Source: Caballeronia temeraria
GTDB lineage: Bacteria > Pseudomonadota > Gammaproteobacteria > Burkholderiales > Burkholderiaceae
DNA: 64,000 nt
NCBI RefSeq assembly: GCF_001544795.2
Contig: NZ_FCOI02000001.1
Coordinates: 310,001-374,000, forward strand
Reading direction: 5' to 3'
The position numbers and the translations under genes are program-made. Each line of letters begins with the position of its first letter. Positions within the stretch are counted from its first letter, which is position 1. The notes below the pieces were generated by a model. The model was not told the origin of the DNA, made no database searches, and worked only from the letters and a program-made list of their open reading frames with translations. Positions 1-9,997 of the stretch are shown here, piece by piece.

Positions 1-1304
1 TGTTCATTACGCACGATCGCGCGTTTCTGGATCGCGTGGCGACGCGTATCGTCGAGCTGGATCGCGGGCGGCTCTTGTCCTATCCGGGCAATTTCAGCGC
101 GTATCAGACGCGCAAGGCGCAGCAGCTCGAAGTCGAACAGATCGAGCAGGCGAAGTTCGACAAGCTGCTCGCGCAAGAAGAAGTGTGGATTCGCAAGGGC
201 GTCGAGGCGCGGCGCACGCGCAGCGTCGGGCGCATTGCGCGGCTTGTCGAAATGCGCAACGAGCGCGCCGAGCGCCGCAACGTGCAGGGCAATGTCCGGC
301 TCGATGTCGGGCAGGGCGAGAAATCCGGCAAGATCGTCGCCGAACTGACCGATGTGACCAAGCGCTACGGCGCGCGCACGATCGTCGACCGCTTCACGGC
401 AACGGTCATGCGCGGCGACAAGATCGGTCTCGTCGGGCCGAACGGCGCGGGCAAGACCACGCTGCTCAAGCTGATTCTCGGCGAGCTTCAGCCCGATGAC
501 GGGCGCGTGCGCATCGGCACCAACATTCAGGTCGCGTATTTCGATCAGATGCGCGCGCAGCTCGATCTCGACAAATCGCTCGCCGACACCATCAGTCCCG
601 GCAGCGAATGGGTCGAGGTCAACGGCGTGAAGAAGCACGTCATGAGCTACCTCGGCGACTTCCTGTTCGCGCCCGAGCGCGCGCGCTCGCCGGTGCAGTC
701 GCTGTCCGGCGGCGAGCGCAATCGGCTGCTGCTCGCGCGTCTCTTCGCGCGGCCCGCGAACGTGCTCGTGCTCGACGAACCAACCAACGATCTCGACATT
801 CCGACGCTCGAACTGCTCGAAGAACTGCTGTCGGACTACGACGGCACCGTGTTGCTCGTGAGCCACGACCGCGCGTTTCTCGATAACGTCGTGACTTCGG
901 TGTTCGCGGCGGAGGGCGGCGGCAAGTGGCGCGAGTATGTCGGCGGTTTCTCCGACTGGCAGATTCAGCGCGAACGTTCGGAGCGCATCGCGGAAGACGC
1001 GGCGCGGCAAAGTGCGAAGGAAGCGCCGAAAGACGACGCGCCGAAGGAAAGCGCCGCAGGCCGCAATGCGCAGCGCACGGTGAAGCTGTCGTTCAAGGAG
1101 CAGCGCGAACTGGAAGCGCTGCCGGGGCGCATCGCGGAGCTGGAGGAAGAGCAGAAGACGATCGGCGCGCAGCTCGAAGACGGCTCCATCTTCGCGAAGG
1201 ACGCGAAGGTAGGCGCGCGTCTTTCCGAGCGCCACGCGGCGATCGAAGAGGAACTGCTCGTCGCGCTCGAGCGCTGGGAAGAGCTCGAAGCGAAGCGCAA
1301 GTAG
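1..1304 (+). CDS. uup: ABC-F family ATPase Uup (5'-truncated by window edge)
   Basis: This is the C-terminal part of a soluble ABC-F ATPase, a family that acts on ribosomes or on DNA replication intermediates rather than in transport. The reading frame is open to the first base, and the first visible residues (ITHDRAFLD) are the H-switch of the first nucleotide-binding domain, so the gene begins upstream of the window. A GTG at position 36 lies inside that domain and is not a credible start. The second ATPase domain is complete: Walker A GPNGAGKTT, signature LSGGERNRL, Walker B VLDEPTNDLD and H-switch SHDRAFLD. A charged, Lys/Glu-rich C-terminal tail predicted to be a coiled coil follows, as in Uup, where it binds DNA. 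No terminator is visible before parE. Confidence 0.93.
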   Translation, partial: FITHDRAFLDRVATRIVELDRGRLLSYPGNFSAYQTRKAQQLEVEQIEQAKFDKLLAQEEVWIRKGVEARRTRSVGRIARLVEMRNERAERRNVQGNVRLDVGQGEKSGKIVAELTDVTKRYGARTIVDRFTATVMRGDKIGLVGPNGAGKTTLLKLILGELQPDDGRVRIGTNIQVAYFDQMRAQLDLDKSLADTISPGSEWVEVNGVKKHVMSYLGDFLFAPERARSPVQSLSGGERNRLLLARLFARPANVLVLDEPTNDLDIPTLELLEELLSDYDGTVLLVSHDRAFLDNVVTSVFAAEGGGKWREYVGGFSDWQIQRERSERIAEDAARQSAKEAPKDDAPKESAAGRNAQRTVKLSFKEQRELEALPGRIAELEEEQKTIGAQLEDGSIFAKDAKVGARLSERHAAIEEELLVALERWEELEAKRK

Positions 1305-1551
1305 GCGCTTTGAAGGGCCGCGGATGCGTCGAACGCGTGAACGCGCAGGACGCGCGTTTTATCGCGCCGAGGTGGGCGCGGCGAGCGAAAACCGCTATTC
1401 TCCTAGCGCGGCTCGAATCGGCGGGCGGTTTTCCGCTTCGTTTTCAAGGCATCCGGCCAGGCACAACATCAAGCATTTGCCGGCAGATCGGGCGTCACGT
1501 CGTGGCATGTCCCCGACATAGCGCGCCCGAGAGCCGGATCAACGTTCAACT

Positions 1552-3588
1552 ATGTCCACGAAAAAATCCAGCGCAATGGCGACAGACGGGCGAGGCAAGC
1601 GGTCTGTCATGAATGCCAAGGCAGCCGGCTACAGCGAAGCATCGATCAAGGTGCTCAAGGGCCTGGAGCCGGTCAAGCAGCGGCCCGGCATGTACACGCG
1701 GACCGAGAATCCGCTGCACATCATTCAGGAAGTGATCGACAACGCTTCCGACGAGGCGCTCGGCGGCTTCGGCAAGCAGATCACGGTCACGCTGCATAAC
1801 GACAACTCCGTGTCCGTCGAGGACGACGGCCGTGGCATTCCGTTCGGTCTGCATCCCGAAGAAGGCGTGCCGGTCGTCGAGATCGTGTTCACGCGGCTGC
1901 ACGCGGGCGGCAAGTTCGACAAAGCCGCGGGCGGCGCCTATACGTTCTCGGGCGGTCTGCACGGTGTCGGCGTGTCGGTGACGAACGCGCTCGCGACGCG
2001 TCTCGAAGTGACCGTCTGGCGTGACAACAAGATCGCGCAGCTCGCATTTTCGAATGGCGATGTCATCGAGGAACTGACGACGCGCGCAGGCGAACGCGGC
2101 GCGAAGAAAAGCGGCACGCGCGTGCGGGCATGGCCGAATCCGAAGTACTTCGACTCCGCGAATCTGCCGCTCGGCGAGTTGCAGCGTCTCTTGCGTTCGA
2201 AGGCCGTGCTGCTGCCGGGCGTCGAAGTGGTGCTCGTCATTGAAAAGACGGGCGAGCGTCAGACTTGGAAATACGAAGACGGCCTGCGCGGCTATCTGCT
2301 CGAAGGCATGGGCGGCAGCGAGCTGCTGATTCCGTTGTTCGAAGGCGAGCGCTACGCCGAAAGCTCGAAGAACACCGAGGAAACCTTCGCGGAAGGCGAG
2401 GGCGCGTCGTGGGTCGTCGCATGGAGCGAGGAAGGCTCGCTGCTGCGCGAATCGTACGTGAACCTGATTCCGACGCCTGCCGGCGGCACGCACGAATCCG
2501 GCCTGCGCGACGGTCTTTTTCAGGCGGTGAAGAATTTCGTCGAGATTCACAATCTGCAGCCGAAGGGCGTGAAACTGCTCGCGGAAGACGTGTTCGCGCG
2601 CGTGTCGTTCGTGCTGTCGGCGAAAGTGCTCGACCCGCAGTTCCAGGGGCAGATCAAGGAACGTCTCAATAGCCGCGACGCGGTGAAGCTCGTGTCGTCG
2701 TTCTCGCGGCCGGCGCTGGAGTTGTGGCTCAATCAGCACGTCGAGTACGGCAAGAAGCTCGCGGAACTCGTGATCCGTCAGGCGCAGGCGCGCACGCGCG
2801 CGGGCCAGAAGATCGAGAAGAAGAAGAGTTCCGGCGTAGCCGTCCTGCCGGGCAAGCTCACCGATTGCGAATCGACGGATATCGCCCGCAACGAGCTCTT
2901 TCTTGTCGAGGGCGATTCGGCCGGCGGTTCCGCGAAGATGGGCCGCGACAAGGAATTTCAGGCGATTCTCCCGTTGCGCGGCAAGGTGCTGAACACGTGG
3001 GAAACCGAGCGCGACCGGCTCTTCGCGAACAACGAAGTGCATGACATCGCGGTGGCGATCGGTGTCGATCCGCATGGTCCGGACGATCAGATCGATCTCT
3101 CGAATCTGCGCTACGGCAAGATCTGCATCCTGTCCGATGCGGACGTCGACGGCGCGCACATTCAGGTCTTGCTGCTCACGCTGTTCTTCAAGCACTTCCC
3201 GCAACTGATCGAGCGCAGTCACGTGTGTGTGGCGCGTCCGCCGCTGTTTCGCGTCGATGCTCCCGCGCGCGGCAAGAAACCCGCGCAGAAGCTGTACGCG
3301 CTCGACGAAGGCGAGCTCGAAGCGATCCTCGACAAGCTGCGCAAGGACGGCGTGCGCGAAACCGCATGGACCATCAGCCGCTTCAAGGGCCTGGGCGAAA
3401 TGAGCGCGGAGCAGCTCTGGGACACGACGATGAACCCCGACACGCGCCGTCTTTTGCCGGTCGCGCTCGGCGATCTCGGCTTCGATCTCACCGTCTCGCG
3501 CATGACGATGCTGATGGGCAAGGGCGAAGCGGCATCGCGCCGAAGCTGGCTCGAAGAGAAGGGCAACGAAGTCGAAGCGGACATCTGA
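1552..3588 (+). CDS. parE: DNA topoisomerase IV subunit B
   Basis: This is the ATPase subunit of topoisomerase IV, which decatenates daughter chromosomes. The 678-residue protein has the GHKL ATPase motifs [10 protein letters not shown] and DDGRGIP near the N terminus and the TOPRIM motifs [10 protein letters not shown] and DADVDGAHI in the C-terminal third. The length fits ParE (about 630-660) plus a short N-terminal extension, and is well below GyrB of most proteobacteria. The start at 1552 is the first ATG. Internal ATGs at 1576 and 1609 would remove only the unconserved leader and cannot be excluded. parC follows 34 bp downstream, so the two subunits are very likely cotranscribed. Confidence 0.96.
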   Translation: MSTKKSSAMATDGRGKRSVMNAKAAGYSEASIKVLKGLEPVKQRPGMYTRTENPLHIIQEVIDNASDEALGGFGKQITVTLHNDNSVSVEDDGRGIPFGLHPEEGVPVVEIVFTRLHAGGKFDKAAGGAYTFSGGLHGVGVSVTNALATRLEVTVWRDNKIAQLAFSNGDVIEELTTRAGERGAKKSGTRVRAWPNPKYFDSANLPLGELQRLLRSKAVLLPGVEVVLVIEKTGERQTWKYEDGLRGYLLEGMGGSELLIPLFEGERYAESSKNTEETFAEGEGASWVVAWSEEGSLLRESYVNLIPTPAGGTHESGLRDGLFQAVKNFVEIHNLQPKGVKLLAEDVFARVSFVLSAKVLDPQFQGQIKERLNSRDAVKLVSSFSRPALELWLNQHVEYGKKLAELVIRQAQARTRAGQKIEKKKSSGVAVLPGKLTDCESTDIARNELFLVEGDSAGGSAKMGRDKEFQAILPLRGKVLNTWETERDRLFANNEVHDIAVAIGVDPHGPDDQIDLSNLRYGKICILSDADVDGAHIQVLLLTLFFKHFPQLIERSHVCVARPPLFRVDAPARGKKPAQKLYALDEGELEAILDKLRKDGVRETAWTISRFKGLGEMSAEQLWDTTMNPDTRRLLPVALGDLGFDLTVSRMTMLMGKGEAASRRSWLEEKGNEVEADI

Positions 3589-3622
3589 TCGCCCGACTCA
3601 AGCAACGCACAACGGATATTCG

Positions 3623-5941
3623 ATGGGAATCACAGACGATCTCTTCGCCGAGCAGACCGCACCGGACGGCGAACAACTGACGCTCGGCGACTACGCCGAG
3701 CGCGCCTATCTCGACTACGCGGTGAGCGTGGTGAAGGGCCGCGCGCTGCCCGATGTCTGCGACGGACAAAAGCCCGTGCAGCGCCGCATTCTTTTCGCGA
3801 TGAGCGAGATGGGCCTCGCCTTCAACGCGAAGCCAGTGAAGTCGGCGCGCGTGGTCGGCGACGTGCTCGGCAAGTATCACCCGCACGGCGATCAATCGGC
3901 GTACGACGCGCTCGTGCGTCTCGCGCAGGACTTTTCGATGCGCTATCCGCTCATCGACGGTCAGGGCAATTTCGGCTCGCGCGATGGCGACGGCGCCGCG
4001 GCCATGCGCTACACCGAAGCGCGCCTGACGCCGATCGCGCGGCTTTTGCTCGATGAAATCGATCAGGGCACGGTCGATTTCATGCCGAACTACGACGGCT
4101 CGTTCGAAGAGCCGAAGCTTCTGCCCGCGCGCTTGCCGTTCCTGCTGCTGAACGGCGCATCGGGTATTGCGGTGGGTCTCGCGACGGAAATCCCGTCGCA
4201 CAATCTGCGCGAAGTCGCCACCGCCGCGGTCGCGATGATCCGCGATCCGAAGATCGGCCACGCCGGTCTGATGGAAAAGCTGCCCGGACCGGATTTCCCG
4301 GGCGGCGGGCAGATCATCTCGTCGCCGGCGGAAATCTCGACGGCTTACGAAACGGGCCGCGGCAGCCTGAAGGTGCGCGCGCGCTGGAAAATCGAAGAGC
4401 TTGCGCGCGGGCAATGGCAGGTCGTCATCACGGAATTGCCGCCGGGCGTGTCGAGCCAGAAAGTGCTCGAGGAAATCGAGGAACTCACCAATCCGAAGAT
4501 CAAGCTCGGCAAGAAAACGCTCACGCCCGAGCAGGTGCAGACCAAGCAGTCGATGCTCGCGCTCCTCGACGCCGTGCGCGACGAGTCCGGCAAGGACGCG
4601 CCCGTGCGGCTCGTGTTCGAGCCGAAGTCGAGCCGCATCGATCAGACCGAGTTCGTCAACACGCTGCTTGCGTACACGAGCCTCGAATCGAACGCGTCGA
4701 TCAACCTCGTGATGATTGGCTCGGATGGCCGGCCGCGTCAGAAGGGCATCGTCGAAATTCTGCACGAGTGGATCGGCTTCCGTTTCGTGACGGTGACGCG
4801 GCGCACGCAGCATCGTCTCGGCAAGGTCAACGACCGCATCCATATTCTCGAAGGGCGAATGATCGTCTTCCTGAATATCGATGAAGTCATTCGCATCATC
4901 CGCGAGTCCGAGGAGCCGAAGCAGGCGCTGATCGCGCGCTTCAACCTCTCCGACCGGCAGGCCGAGGACATCCTCGAAATCCGCTTGCGTCAGTTGGCGC
5001 GGCTCGAAGCGATCAAGATCGAGCAGGAACTGTCCGACTTGCGCGACGAAAAGACCAAGCTCGAAGAACTGCTCAACAGCGACGCCGCGATGAAGCGCGT
5101 GCTCATCAAGGAGATCGAAGCGGACGCGAAGCAATACGGCGACGATCGCCGCACGCTCATTCAGCAGGAAAAGCGCGCGACGTTCGAGGCGCGTGTCGTC
5201 GACGAGCCGGTGACGGTGGTCGTGTCGCAGAAGGGCTGGGTGCGCGCGCTGAAGGGCCACGGTCTCGATCCGGCGGGCTTCACGTTCAAGCAGGGTGACG
5301 GGCTCTACGCGGCGTTCCAGGCGCGCACGCCGGATTCGCTCGTCGCGTGGGGCAGCAAAGGGCGCGTCTATTCGGTGCCGGTTTCGGTCTTGCCGGGCGG
5401 CCGTGGGGATGGCGTGCCGGTGACGTCGCTGATCGAGCTCGAATCGGGCACGCATCTGCTGCATTACTTTGCGGCGAACGCGGAGCAGCCGCTGCTGCTG
5501 GCATCGAACAATGGCTTCGGTTTTATTGCGAAGCTCGGCGACATGGTGAGCCGTCAGAAGGCCGGCAAGGCGTTCATGACGATCGACGAAGGCGCGGCGC
5601 CGCTCGCACCGATGCCGGTCATCCCCGGCGCGAACTATGTCGCGTGTCTGTCGAGTGCGGGCAAGCTGCTCGTCTTCGGCATGGACGAGATGAAGACGCT
5701 GTCGGGCGGCGGTCGCGGCGTCATTCTGATGGGCCTCGATCCGAAGGAAACGCTGCGTCAGGCGCTTGCCATCGACGCGCGCGGCGTGGTGATGATCGGC
5801 ACCGGGCGCGGCGGGAAGGTGAAGGACGAGAAGCTCAGTGGGTCCCAGTTGCAACTGCATCTGGGCAAGCGCTCGAGAAAGGGCCGCGTGCCGGATGCGT
5901 CGTTGAAGGTGACGGATTTGCGGCCGGTTTTCGAGGGGTGA
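3623..5941 (+). CDS. parC: DNA topoisomerase IV subunit A
   Basis: This is the DNA-cleaving subunit of topoisomerase IV. The 772-residue protein has the quinolone-pocket segment [14 protein letters not shown] around residues 84-97 and the catalytic tyrosine in AAMRYTEAR (Tyr130). The C-terminal beta-pinwheel region is shorter than in GyrA, as expected for ParC. At the position of E. coli ParC Ser80 the residue is Gln91. My recollection is that this is usual in beta-proteobacteria, so it is not evidence of acquired resistance by itself. The gene sits directly after parE and ends just before a rho-independent terminator at 5982-6005. Confidence 0.96.
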   Translation: MGITDDLFAEQTAPDGEQLTLGDYAERAYLDYAVSVVKGRALPDVCDGQKPVQRRILFAMSEMGLAFNAKPVKSARVVGDVLGKYHPHGDQSAYDALVRLAQDFSMRYPLIDGQGNFGSRDGDGAAAMRYTEARLTPIARLLLDEIDQGTVDFMPNYDGSFEEPKLLPARLPFLLLNGASGIAVGLATEIPSHNLREVATAAVAMIRDPKIGHAGLMEKLPGPDFPGGGQIISSPAEISTAYETGRGSLKVRARWKIEELARGQWQVVITELPPGVSSQKVLEEIEELTNPKIKLGKKTLTPEQVQTKQSMLALLDAVRDESGKDAPVRLVFEPKSSRIDQTEFVNTLLAYTSLESNASINLVMIGSDGRPRQKGIVEILHEWIGFRFVTVTRRTQHRLGKVNDRIHILEGRMIVFLNIDEVIRIIRESEEPKQALIARFNLSDRQAEDILEIRLRQLARLEAIKIEQELSDLRDEKTKLEELLNSDAAMKRVLIKEIEADAKQYGDDRRTLIQQEKRATFEARVVDEPVTVVVSQKGWVRALKGHGLDPAGFTFKQGDGLYAAFQARTPDSLVAWGSKGRVYSVPVSVLPGGRGDGVPVTSLIELESGTHLLHYFAANAEQPLLLASNNGFGFIAKLGDMVSRQKAGKAFMTIDEGAAPLAPMPVIPGANYVACLSSAGKLLVFGMDEMKTLSGGGRGVILMGLDPKETLRQALAIDARGVVMIGTGRGGKVKDEKLSGSQLQLHLGKRSRKGRVPDASLKVTDLRPVFEG

Positions 5942-5981
5942 TGATTCGATGAAGCGCGGCCCGCGCTTCGTCGCGACCCGA

Positions 5982-6005
5982 AGCCCGCCTGGTGCGGGCT
6001 TTTTT
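5982..6005 (+). terminator. Rho-independent terminator of parE-parC
   Basis: A 7-bp perfect stem AGCCCGC/GCGGGCT with a 5-nt loop is followed by TTTTT. It lies about 40 bp after the parC stop. Confidence 0.85.
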
Positions 6006-6146
6006 GCGGCTGTCGGTTTCGACGCGACATTCGGATATTAATCATTTCATCGTTGGTCCAAAGCGGACAGACTCTTGCGTTTCAGGTCGCGCGCCTCGAA
6101 ACGCTCGCTGGTGATTCGACACGAGCTCGAAGAAGCGGCGTGGCCG

Positions 6147-6164
6147 TATTCCCAAATGGGTATA
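6147..6164. promoter_or_regulatory. Palindromic operator overlapping the -10 box of the toxin-antitoxin pair
   Basis: TATTCCCAAATGGGTATA is an inverted repeat with one mismatched pair besides the central bases. Its right end, TATAAA (6161-6166), would serve as a -10 element, placing transcription start only a few bases before the toxin ATG at 6180. Toxin-antitoxin operons of this class are normally autorepressed by the antitoxin or the complex at such palindromes, so this is the obvious candidate site. No good -35 box is visible upstream. Confidence 0.6.
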
Positions 6165-6179
6165 AACTGCCTTTGAGTC

Positions 6180-6554
6180 ATGGACGAACGCGAAGTCAAA
6201 CCCCTGTATTGGGTCGCCTCTTCGAAGCGAGACCTCAAAGCAATGCCGACGGACATTCAGGACACTTTTGGCTTCGCCCTGCATCAGGCACAGGCCGGAA
6301 GAAGGCACGATCACGCGAAGCCGTTAAAGGGATTCGGATCCGCAGGCGTGCTGGAGGTGGTGGAATCGTCACAGGATGGCGCGTATCGCGCCGTCTACAC
6401 GGTGAAGTTCGTGCACGCAGTGTACGTATTGCACTGTTTCCAAAAGAAATCGCTGCATGGCATCGTGACGCCGAAGCCGGACATCGACATCACTCGGATG
6501 CGGCTGAAGGCGGCCCAGGCTCATGCATCGGGAGAAGGCAATGATCGAAATTGA
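6180..6554 (+). CDS. HigB-type toxin, phage-derived Gp49-like (DUF891)
   Basis: This 124-residue protein matches the Gp49-like/HigB toxin family of the RelE/ParE fold. It has the characteristic stretches KPLYWVASSKRDL near the N terminus, KPLKGF, LEVVE, YRAVYTVKF and VYVLHCFQKKS in the middle, and a terminal helix beginning ITRMRLKAAQ. Family members are ribosome-dependent mRNA endonucleases. The conserved basic residues in the FQKKS segment and the YR pair are intact, so the toxin is probably functional. It is encoded first, before its antitoxin, which is the HigBA arrangement. Its end overlaps the antitoxin start by 14 bp. The ribosome-binding site is weak (TTTGAG). Confidence 0.85.
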   Translation: MDEREVKPLYWVASSKRDLKAMPTDIQDTFGFALHQAQAGRRHDHAKPLKGFGSAGVLEVVESSQDGAYRAVYTVKFVHAVYVLHCFQKKSLHGIVTPKPDIDITRMRLKAAQAHASGEGNDRN

Positions 6555-6864
6555 AGAGGGCAGCGGCAACGTCTATTCTGACCTCGGTATGACCGACGCC
6601 GACGAAATGCGCGTCAAAGCGCAGCTCGCGGGCAAGATCGGCGAAATCATCAAGGCGCGCCGCTGGACACAGCAACGCGCGTCGGAGGTGCTCGGCATCA
6701 GTCAGCCGAAGCTCTCACAGTTGTTGCGTGGACAGTTTCGCGGCATCAGCGAGGCGAAGATGCTCGAGCTGCTGGCGCGTCTCGGCCGCAACGTGCAGAT
6801 CGTCGTCGGGCCGCCGCGACGCTCGACGAAGGCCGGACGCGTGGAAGTCGTATTCGCGGCCTAG
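6541..6864 (+). CDS. HigA-type antitoxin, XRE family
   Basis: This 107-residue helix-turn-helix protein pairs with the preceding toxin. The family leader SGNVYSDLGM...DADEMRVKAQLA is followed by an XRE domain (TQQRASEVLGISQPKLSQLLRG) and a short tail beginning VQIVVGPP. I start it at the ATG at 6541 because GGAGAAGG lies 3-10 bases before it. An in-frame ATG at 6523 would add six residues without a ribosome-binding site. It should neutralise the toxin and repress the operon at the palindrome at 6147-6164. Confidence 0.87.
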   Translation: MIEIEEGSGNVYSDLGMTDADEMRVKAQLAGKIGEIIKARRWTQQRASEVLGISQPKLSQLLRGQFRGISEAKMLELLARLGRNVQIVVGPPRRSTKAGRVEVVFAA

Positions 6865-7079
6865 CTGCTTGCGCAGCGCGCACATCCTTAGGCGCTCGAA
6901 TCAAACGCCTGCAACCTGACAAAAATCTGCCTCGAACGGGAACTCCCCGAGGCTGCATGCGTTCCTAGTCCTTTGTGTCCGGCGCTCGCATGCCGCGGAA
7001 CTCAAGCAGCACGCGAGTCTGCCGTCGACCTTCGCACCGCCGTCGACTAACCGATGACGCGAATCACCCCGGAACCCCA

Positions 7080-7538
7080 ATGAACAAAGCCATCGAAGCG
7101 GCGCTCTTTCTGCATTTGCTCGGCGTCGCCGTTTGGATAGGCGGAATGATCTTCGCGCATTTCTGCCTGCGTCCCGCGCTCGGCGATCTCACGCCGCAAC
7201 TGCGCCTCCCGCTCTGGGAGTCGGTTTTCGCGCGCTTCTTCAACTGGGTCGGCGTCGCGGTGATCGTGATTCTCCTCAGCGGCGGCTTCCTGCTGATGGA
7301 ATTCGGCGGCGGTCACGCAGCCTGGCCGCTGCACACGATGGCCGGTCTCGGCATCGTGATGATGTTGATCTACGGCCATATTCGCTTTGCCGTCTTTCCG
7401 CGCATCCGGCGCGCCGTGCAGGCGCAGAACTGGCCCGATGGCGCGAGGGCCGTCGGCACCGTGAGACGGCTCGTCGTGATCAATCTCGTGCTGGGCGTCG
7501 TGACGATCGGCACGGCGGTCTTGTCGCGCGGCTTCTGA
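7080..7538 (+). CDS. CopD-like integral membrane protein
   Basis: This 152-residue protein has four predicted transmembrane helices, starting with AALFLHLLGVAVWIGGMIF, and the short polar loops typical of the CopD/DUF families. The first helix carries a conserved His (LHLLG) and the WIGG motif. CopD relatives take part in copper uptake or haem-associated membrane functions, but substrate cannot be read from this sequence, and no copper-resistance genes lie nearby. The ATG at 7080 follows a GGAA sequence. The gene converges on the c-di-GMP gene, with 14 bp between the stops. Confidence 0.75.
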   Translation: MNKAIEAALFLHLLGVAVWIGGMIFAHFCLRPALGDLTPQLRLPLWESVFARFFNWVGVAVIVILLSGGFLLMEFGGGHAAWPLHTMAGLGIVMMLIYGHIRFAVFPRIRRAVQAQNWPDGARAVGTVRRLVVINLVLGVVTIGTAVLSRGF

Positions 7539-7552
7539 TTCGAACCGCCGAT

Positions 7553-9997
7553 TCACCCGCCGCGCGCATCGCTGAGCGCGGTGCTCGGCGTCTCCGATCC
7601 TTCGCCCTTGCGCGAACGCGGCGACTGTGCGCGCGGCCAGCCGCACACGCCGAAGCGATCGAGCAGCGCCTGCACGCCATCGGCCGGTACCGGACGCGAG
7701 AACAGGAAGCCTTGCGCTTCCACCGGCCCGAGCGCGGCGAGCCACGCGATCTGCTCCTCGCGCTCCGTGCCTTCGACGACCACCGTCAGCCCGAGCGAGC
7801 GCGCCAGATTGACGATCGCCGACACCATCACGCACACGCTTCGGTCTTCCGGAATCGCCTGAATGAACGAGCGATCCACCTTCAGCGTGTCGACCGAAAA
7901 GCGGTTCAGATACGACAGCGATGAATAGCCCGTGCCGAAATCGTCGAGCGCGATGCGCACGCCCAGCCGCTTCAACGCGACGATCTTCTCCTGCACGAGC
8001 TCCGGATATTCGACCATCACGGTTTCGGTGATTTCGAGCTCCAGCTTGTCCGGCGGAATGCCGCTCGCTTCGATCGCGCGCGCGACCGTCTCCAGCAAAT
8101 CGCCGCGCCAGAACTGCACCGCCGAGATGTTCACCGCGAGCGACAGTCCCGTATAACCGTCGCGCTGCCATTGCGCGAGCTGCATGCACGCAGTGTGGAT
8201 CACGAAATCGCCGACCGCGACGATCAGTCCCGTTGATTCCGCCACCGGAATGAACTCGTTCGCGGGAATGAGCCCGTGCTGTGGATGATTCCAGCGCACG
8301 AGCGCCTCGAAACCGGTGATGCAGCGGCGCGTCAGATCGATCTTCGGCTGATAGACGAGGAAAAGCTGCTGCTCCGTCAACGCGACGCGCAGTTGCTGCT
8401 CCCACTTCATCAGATGATCCGCGCGATGCGACAACTGCGGCGAATAGAACTGATAGCAGTTGCGGCCCGCGTCCTTCGCGCTGTACATCGCGAGATCGGC
8501 CTTCTTCAGCAGATCGATTTCGCTTTCGTTCGACACCGAAAAGAGCGCGATGCCGATGCTCGCATGCAGCACGAACGCGCTGCCGCGCACGTCGAAGGGC
8601 GTGGCGAACATCGTCGAGATGTCGTTGGCGAGCGTGACGGCGCGCTGTTCGACGTCGTCGCCCTTCACGACAACCACGAATTCGTCGCCGCCGATGCGCG
8701 AGAGCGTGCCGCTTTGCCCGACCGTCTCCGCGAGCCGCGACGCGGTCATCTGCAGGACGATGTCGCCGGCATTGTGGCCGAGCGTGTCGTTGACGGTCTT
8801 GAAGTTGTCGAGGTCGATGAACAGCAGCGCGAGCCGCCCGATGTTCTCCTGCTGCGCCACGTCCTGCCTGAGCGCGCGCAGCGTCGAATAGCGGTTGCGC
8901 AGGCCGGTGAGCAGATCGTATTCGACGAGATGCGTCATCTCGCGTTCGCGCCCGAGCAGCTTGCCGATGAGACCCGTCGCCACCGCGAAGAAGCCGAGCA
9001 TCGCGAGCGAAATAAAGCTCGCCATCAGCAGATAGACGTTGCGCGTGTGGTTGTAGTCGATCATCTCCTCGCGCTCGGAGAGGCCGACGAGCACGCCGAG
9101 CGGATAGCCGTCGATATGCCGGTAAGACATGATGCGCTTCACGTTGTCGATCGGATCGACGTAGATGCCCGACGCGTGGTCGGTCGTCGGATACACGCCG
9201 GTCGCGCTGAACGCGGCGTGGGCGCGATCGGCCGCGCCGCCTTGCGCGTTGCCCTTCGCGCCGGCGTTGCTCGCGGCATTCGCGGCGGCGCTTTCGGCGA
9301 GGCTGCCGCCGGTGCTGCGCGCAAGCACGGAGCCGTTGTCCGACACGACGGCGATCACGCCTTCGCGCCCGATCGACGCGACGTTGTAGAAGTCGTTCGT
9401 GAAATAGGCCGGGTCTTCCGACACGACCACGACGCCCGCGAACGAGCCATCCGGATGATTGAGCCGCCGCGTGATCTGCAGCGTCCAGAGCCCGGACACG
9501 CGGCCGCGCACCGGGCGGCTGATGTAGAGCAGATCGTCGTTCGAATGCGCGTGAACCTTGTAGTGCTCGCGGTCGGAGAGATCGATCGGCTTCGGATGAG
9601 GATCGGAGGTATTGGCGATCAGCGTGCCGTATTCGTCGATCAACGAAACCTGCACGAGCGTGTCGCTCTGCACGACGCCTTTCTCGACCGTCGCGATCAG
9701 ATCGAAGTTGTCGGGCGACTTCTCGTACTCGTATTTGACGAAGCGCGTGATCTGGTCGACCTGATGGATCGCCTTGATCGTGTGCTGCTCGAGCGCGGAC
9801 GAGAGAATGGCGGCGGACGCCATCGACTCATGCGTCGTCGCTTCGCGTTCGACGGAAAGCCGGGCGAAGATCACCGCCCACAGCAGGACGAGCACGAAGG
9901 TGCCGAGCACGGGAATCGCGAGCAGCGCACGCCGGCGCCGCACCGAGGGCGCGCCGAGTAGGGCGTTGGAGAAGGCGTGCGAGCGCGTGCGCTTCAT
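7553..9997 (-). CDS. Membrane-bound GGDEF-EAL c-di-GMP enzyme with periplasmic Cache sensor
   Basis: This 814-residue protein is built as transmembrane helix (about residues 23-46), periplasmic double-Cache-type sensor (about 55-315), second helix (about 320-345), GGDEF domain (about 360-520) and EAL domain (about 535-790). The cyclase signature GGDEF (436-440) is intact. The phosphodiesterase motifs FEALVRW, ITETV, DDFGTGYSSL and KVDRSFI are also intact, so both activities are possible. The RxxD inhibitory site that should precede GGDEF is replaced by GQSG. The sensor contains an Ala/Gly/Ser-rich insertion at about 230-260 that looks like a flexible linker. It is the only gene in its orientation here, with its promoter in the long gap 9998-10450. 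Confidence 0.92.
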   Translation of the reverse strand: MKRTRSHAFSNALLGAPSVRRRRALLAIPVLGTFVLVLLWAVIFARLSVEREATTHESMASAAILSSALEQHTIKAIHQVDQITRFVKYEYEKSPDNFDLIATVEKGVVQSDTLVQVSLIDEYGTLIANTSDPHPKPIDLSDREHYKVHAHSNDDLLYISRPVRGRVSGLWTLQITRRLNHPDGSFAGVVVVSEDPAYFTNDFYNVASIGREGVIAVVSDNGSVLARSTGGSLAESAAANAASNAGAKGNAQGGAADRAHAAFSATGVYPTTDHASGIYVDPIDNVKRIMSYRHIDGYPLGVLVGLSEREEMIDYNHTRNVYLLMASFISLAMLGFFAVATGLIGKLLGREREMTHLVEYDLLTGLRNRYSTLRALRQDVAQQENIGRLALLFIDLDNFKTVNDTLGHNAGDIVLQMTASRLAETVGQSGTLSRIGGDEFVVVVKGDDVEQRAVTLANDISTMFATPFDVRGSAFVLHASIGIALFSVSNESEIDLLKKADLAMYSAKDAGRNCYQFYSPQLSHRADHLMKWEQQLRVALTEQQLFLVYQPKIDLTRRCITGFEALVRWNHPQHGLIPANEFIPVAESTGLIVAVGDFVIHTACMQLAQWQRDGYTGLSLAVNISAVQFWRGDLLETVARAIEASGIPPDKLELEITETVMVEYPELVQEKIVALKRLGVRIALDDFGTGYSSLSYLNRFSVDTLKVDRSFIQAIPEDRSVCVMVSAIVNLARSLGLTVVVEGTEREEQIAWLAALGPVEAQGFLFSRPVPADGVQALLDRFGVCGWPRAQSPRSRKGEGSETPSTALSDARGG

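Noticed and set aside
1546..3222. Long minus-strand open frame opposite parE
   Set aside because: Shadow of a high-GC gene with third-position bias. Arg/His-rich translation, no family resemblance, and parE on the other strand is certain.
3488..5860. 790-residue minus-strand open frame opposite parC
   Set aside because: Same GC-bias artefact. ParC motifs are on the plus strand.
8276..9961. 561-residue plus-strand open frame opposite the GGDEF-EAL gene
   Set aside because: Shadow with biased composition and no recognisable domain.
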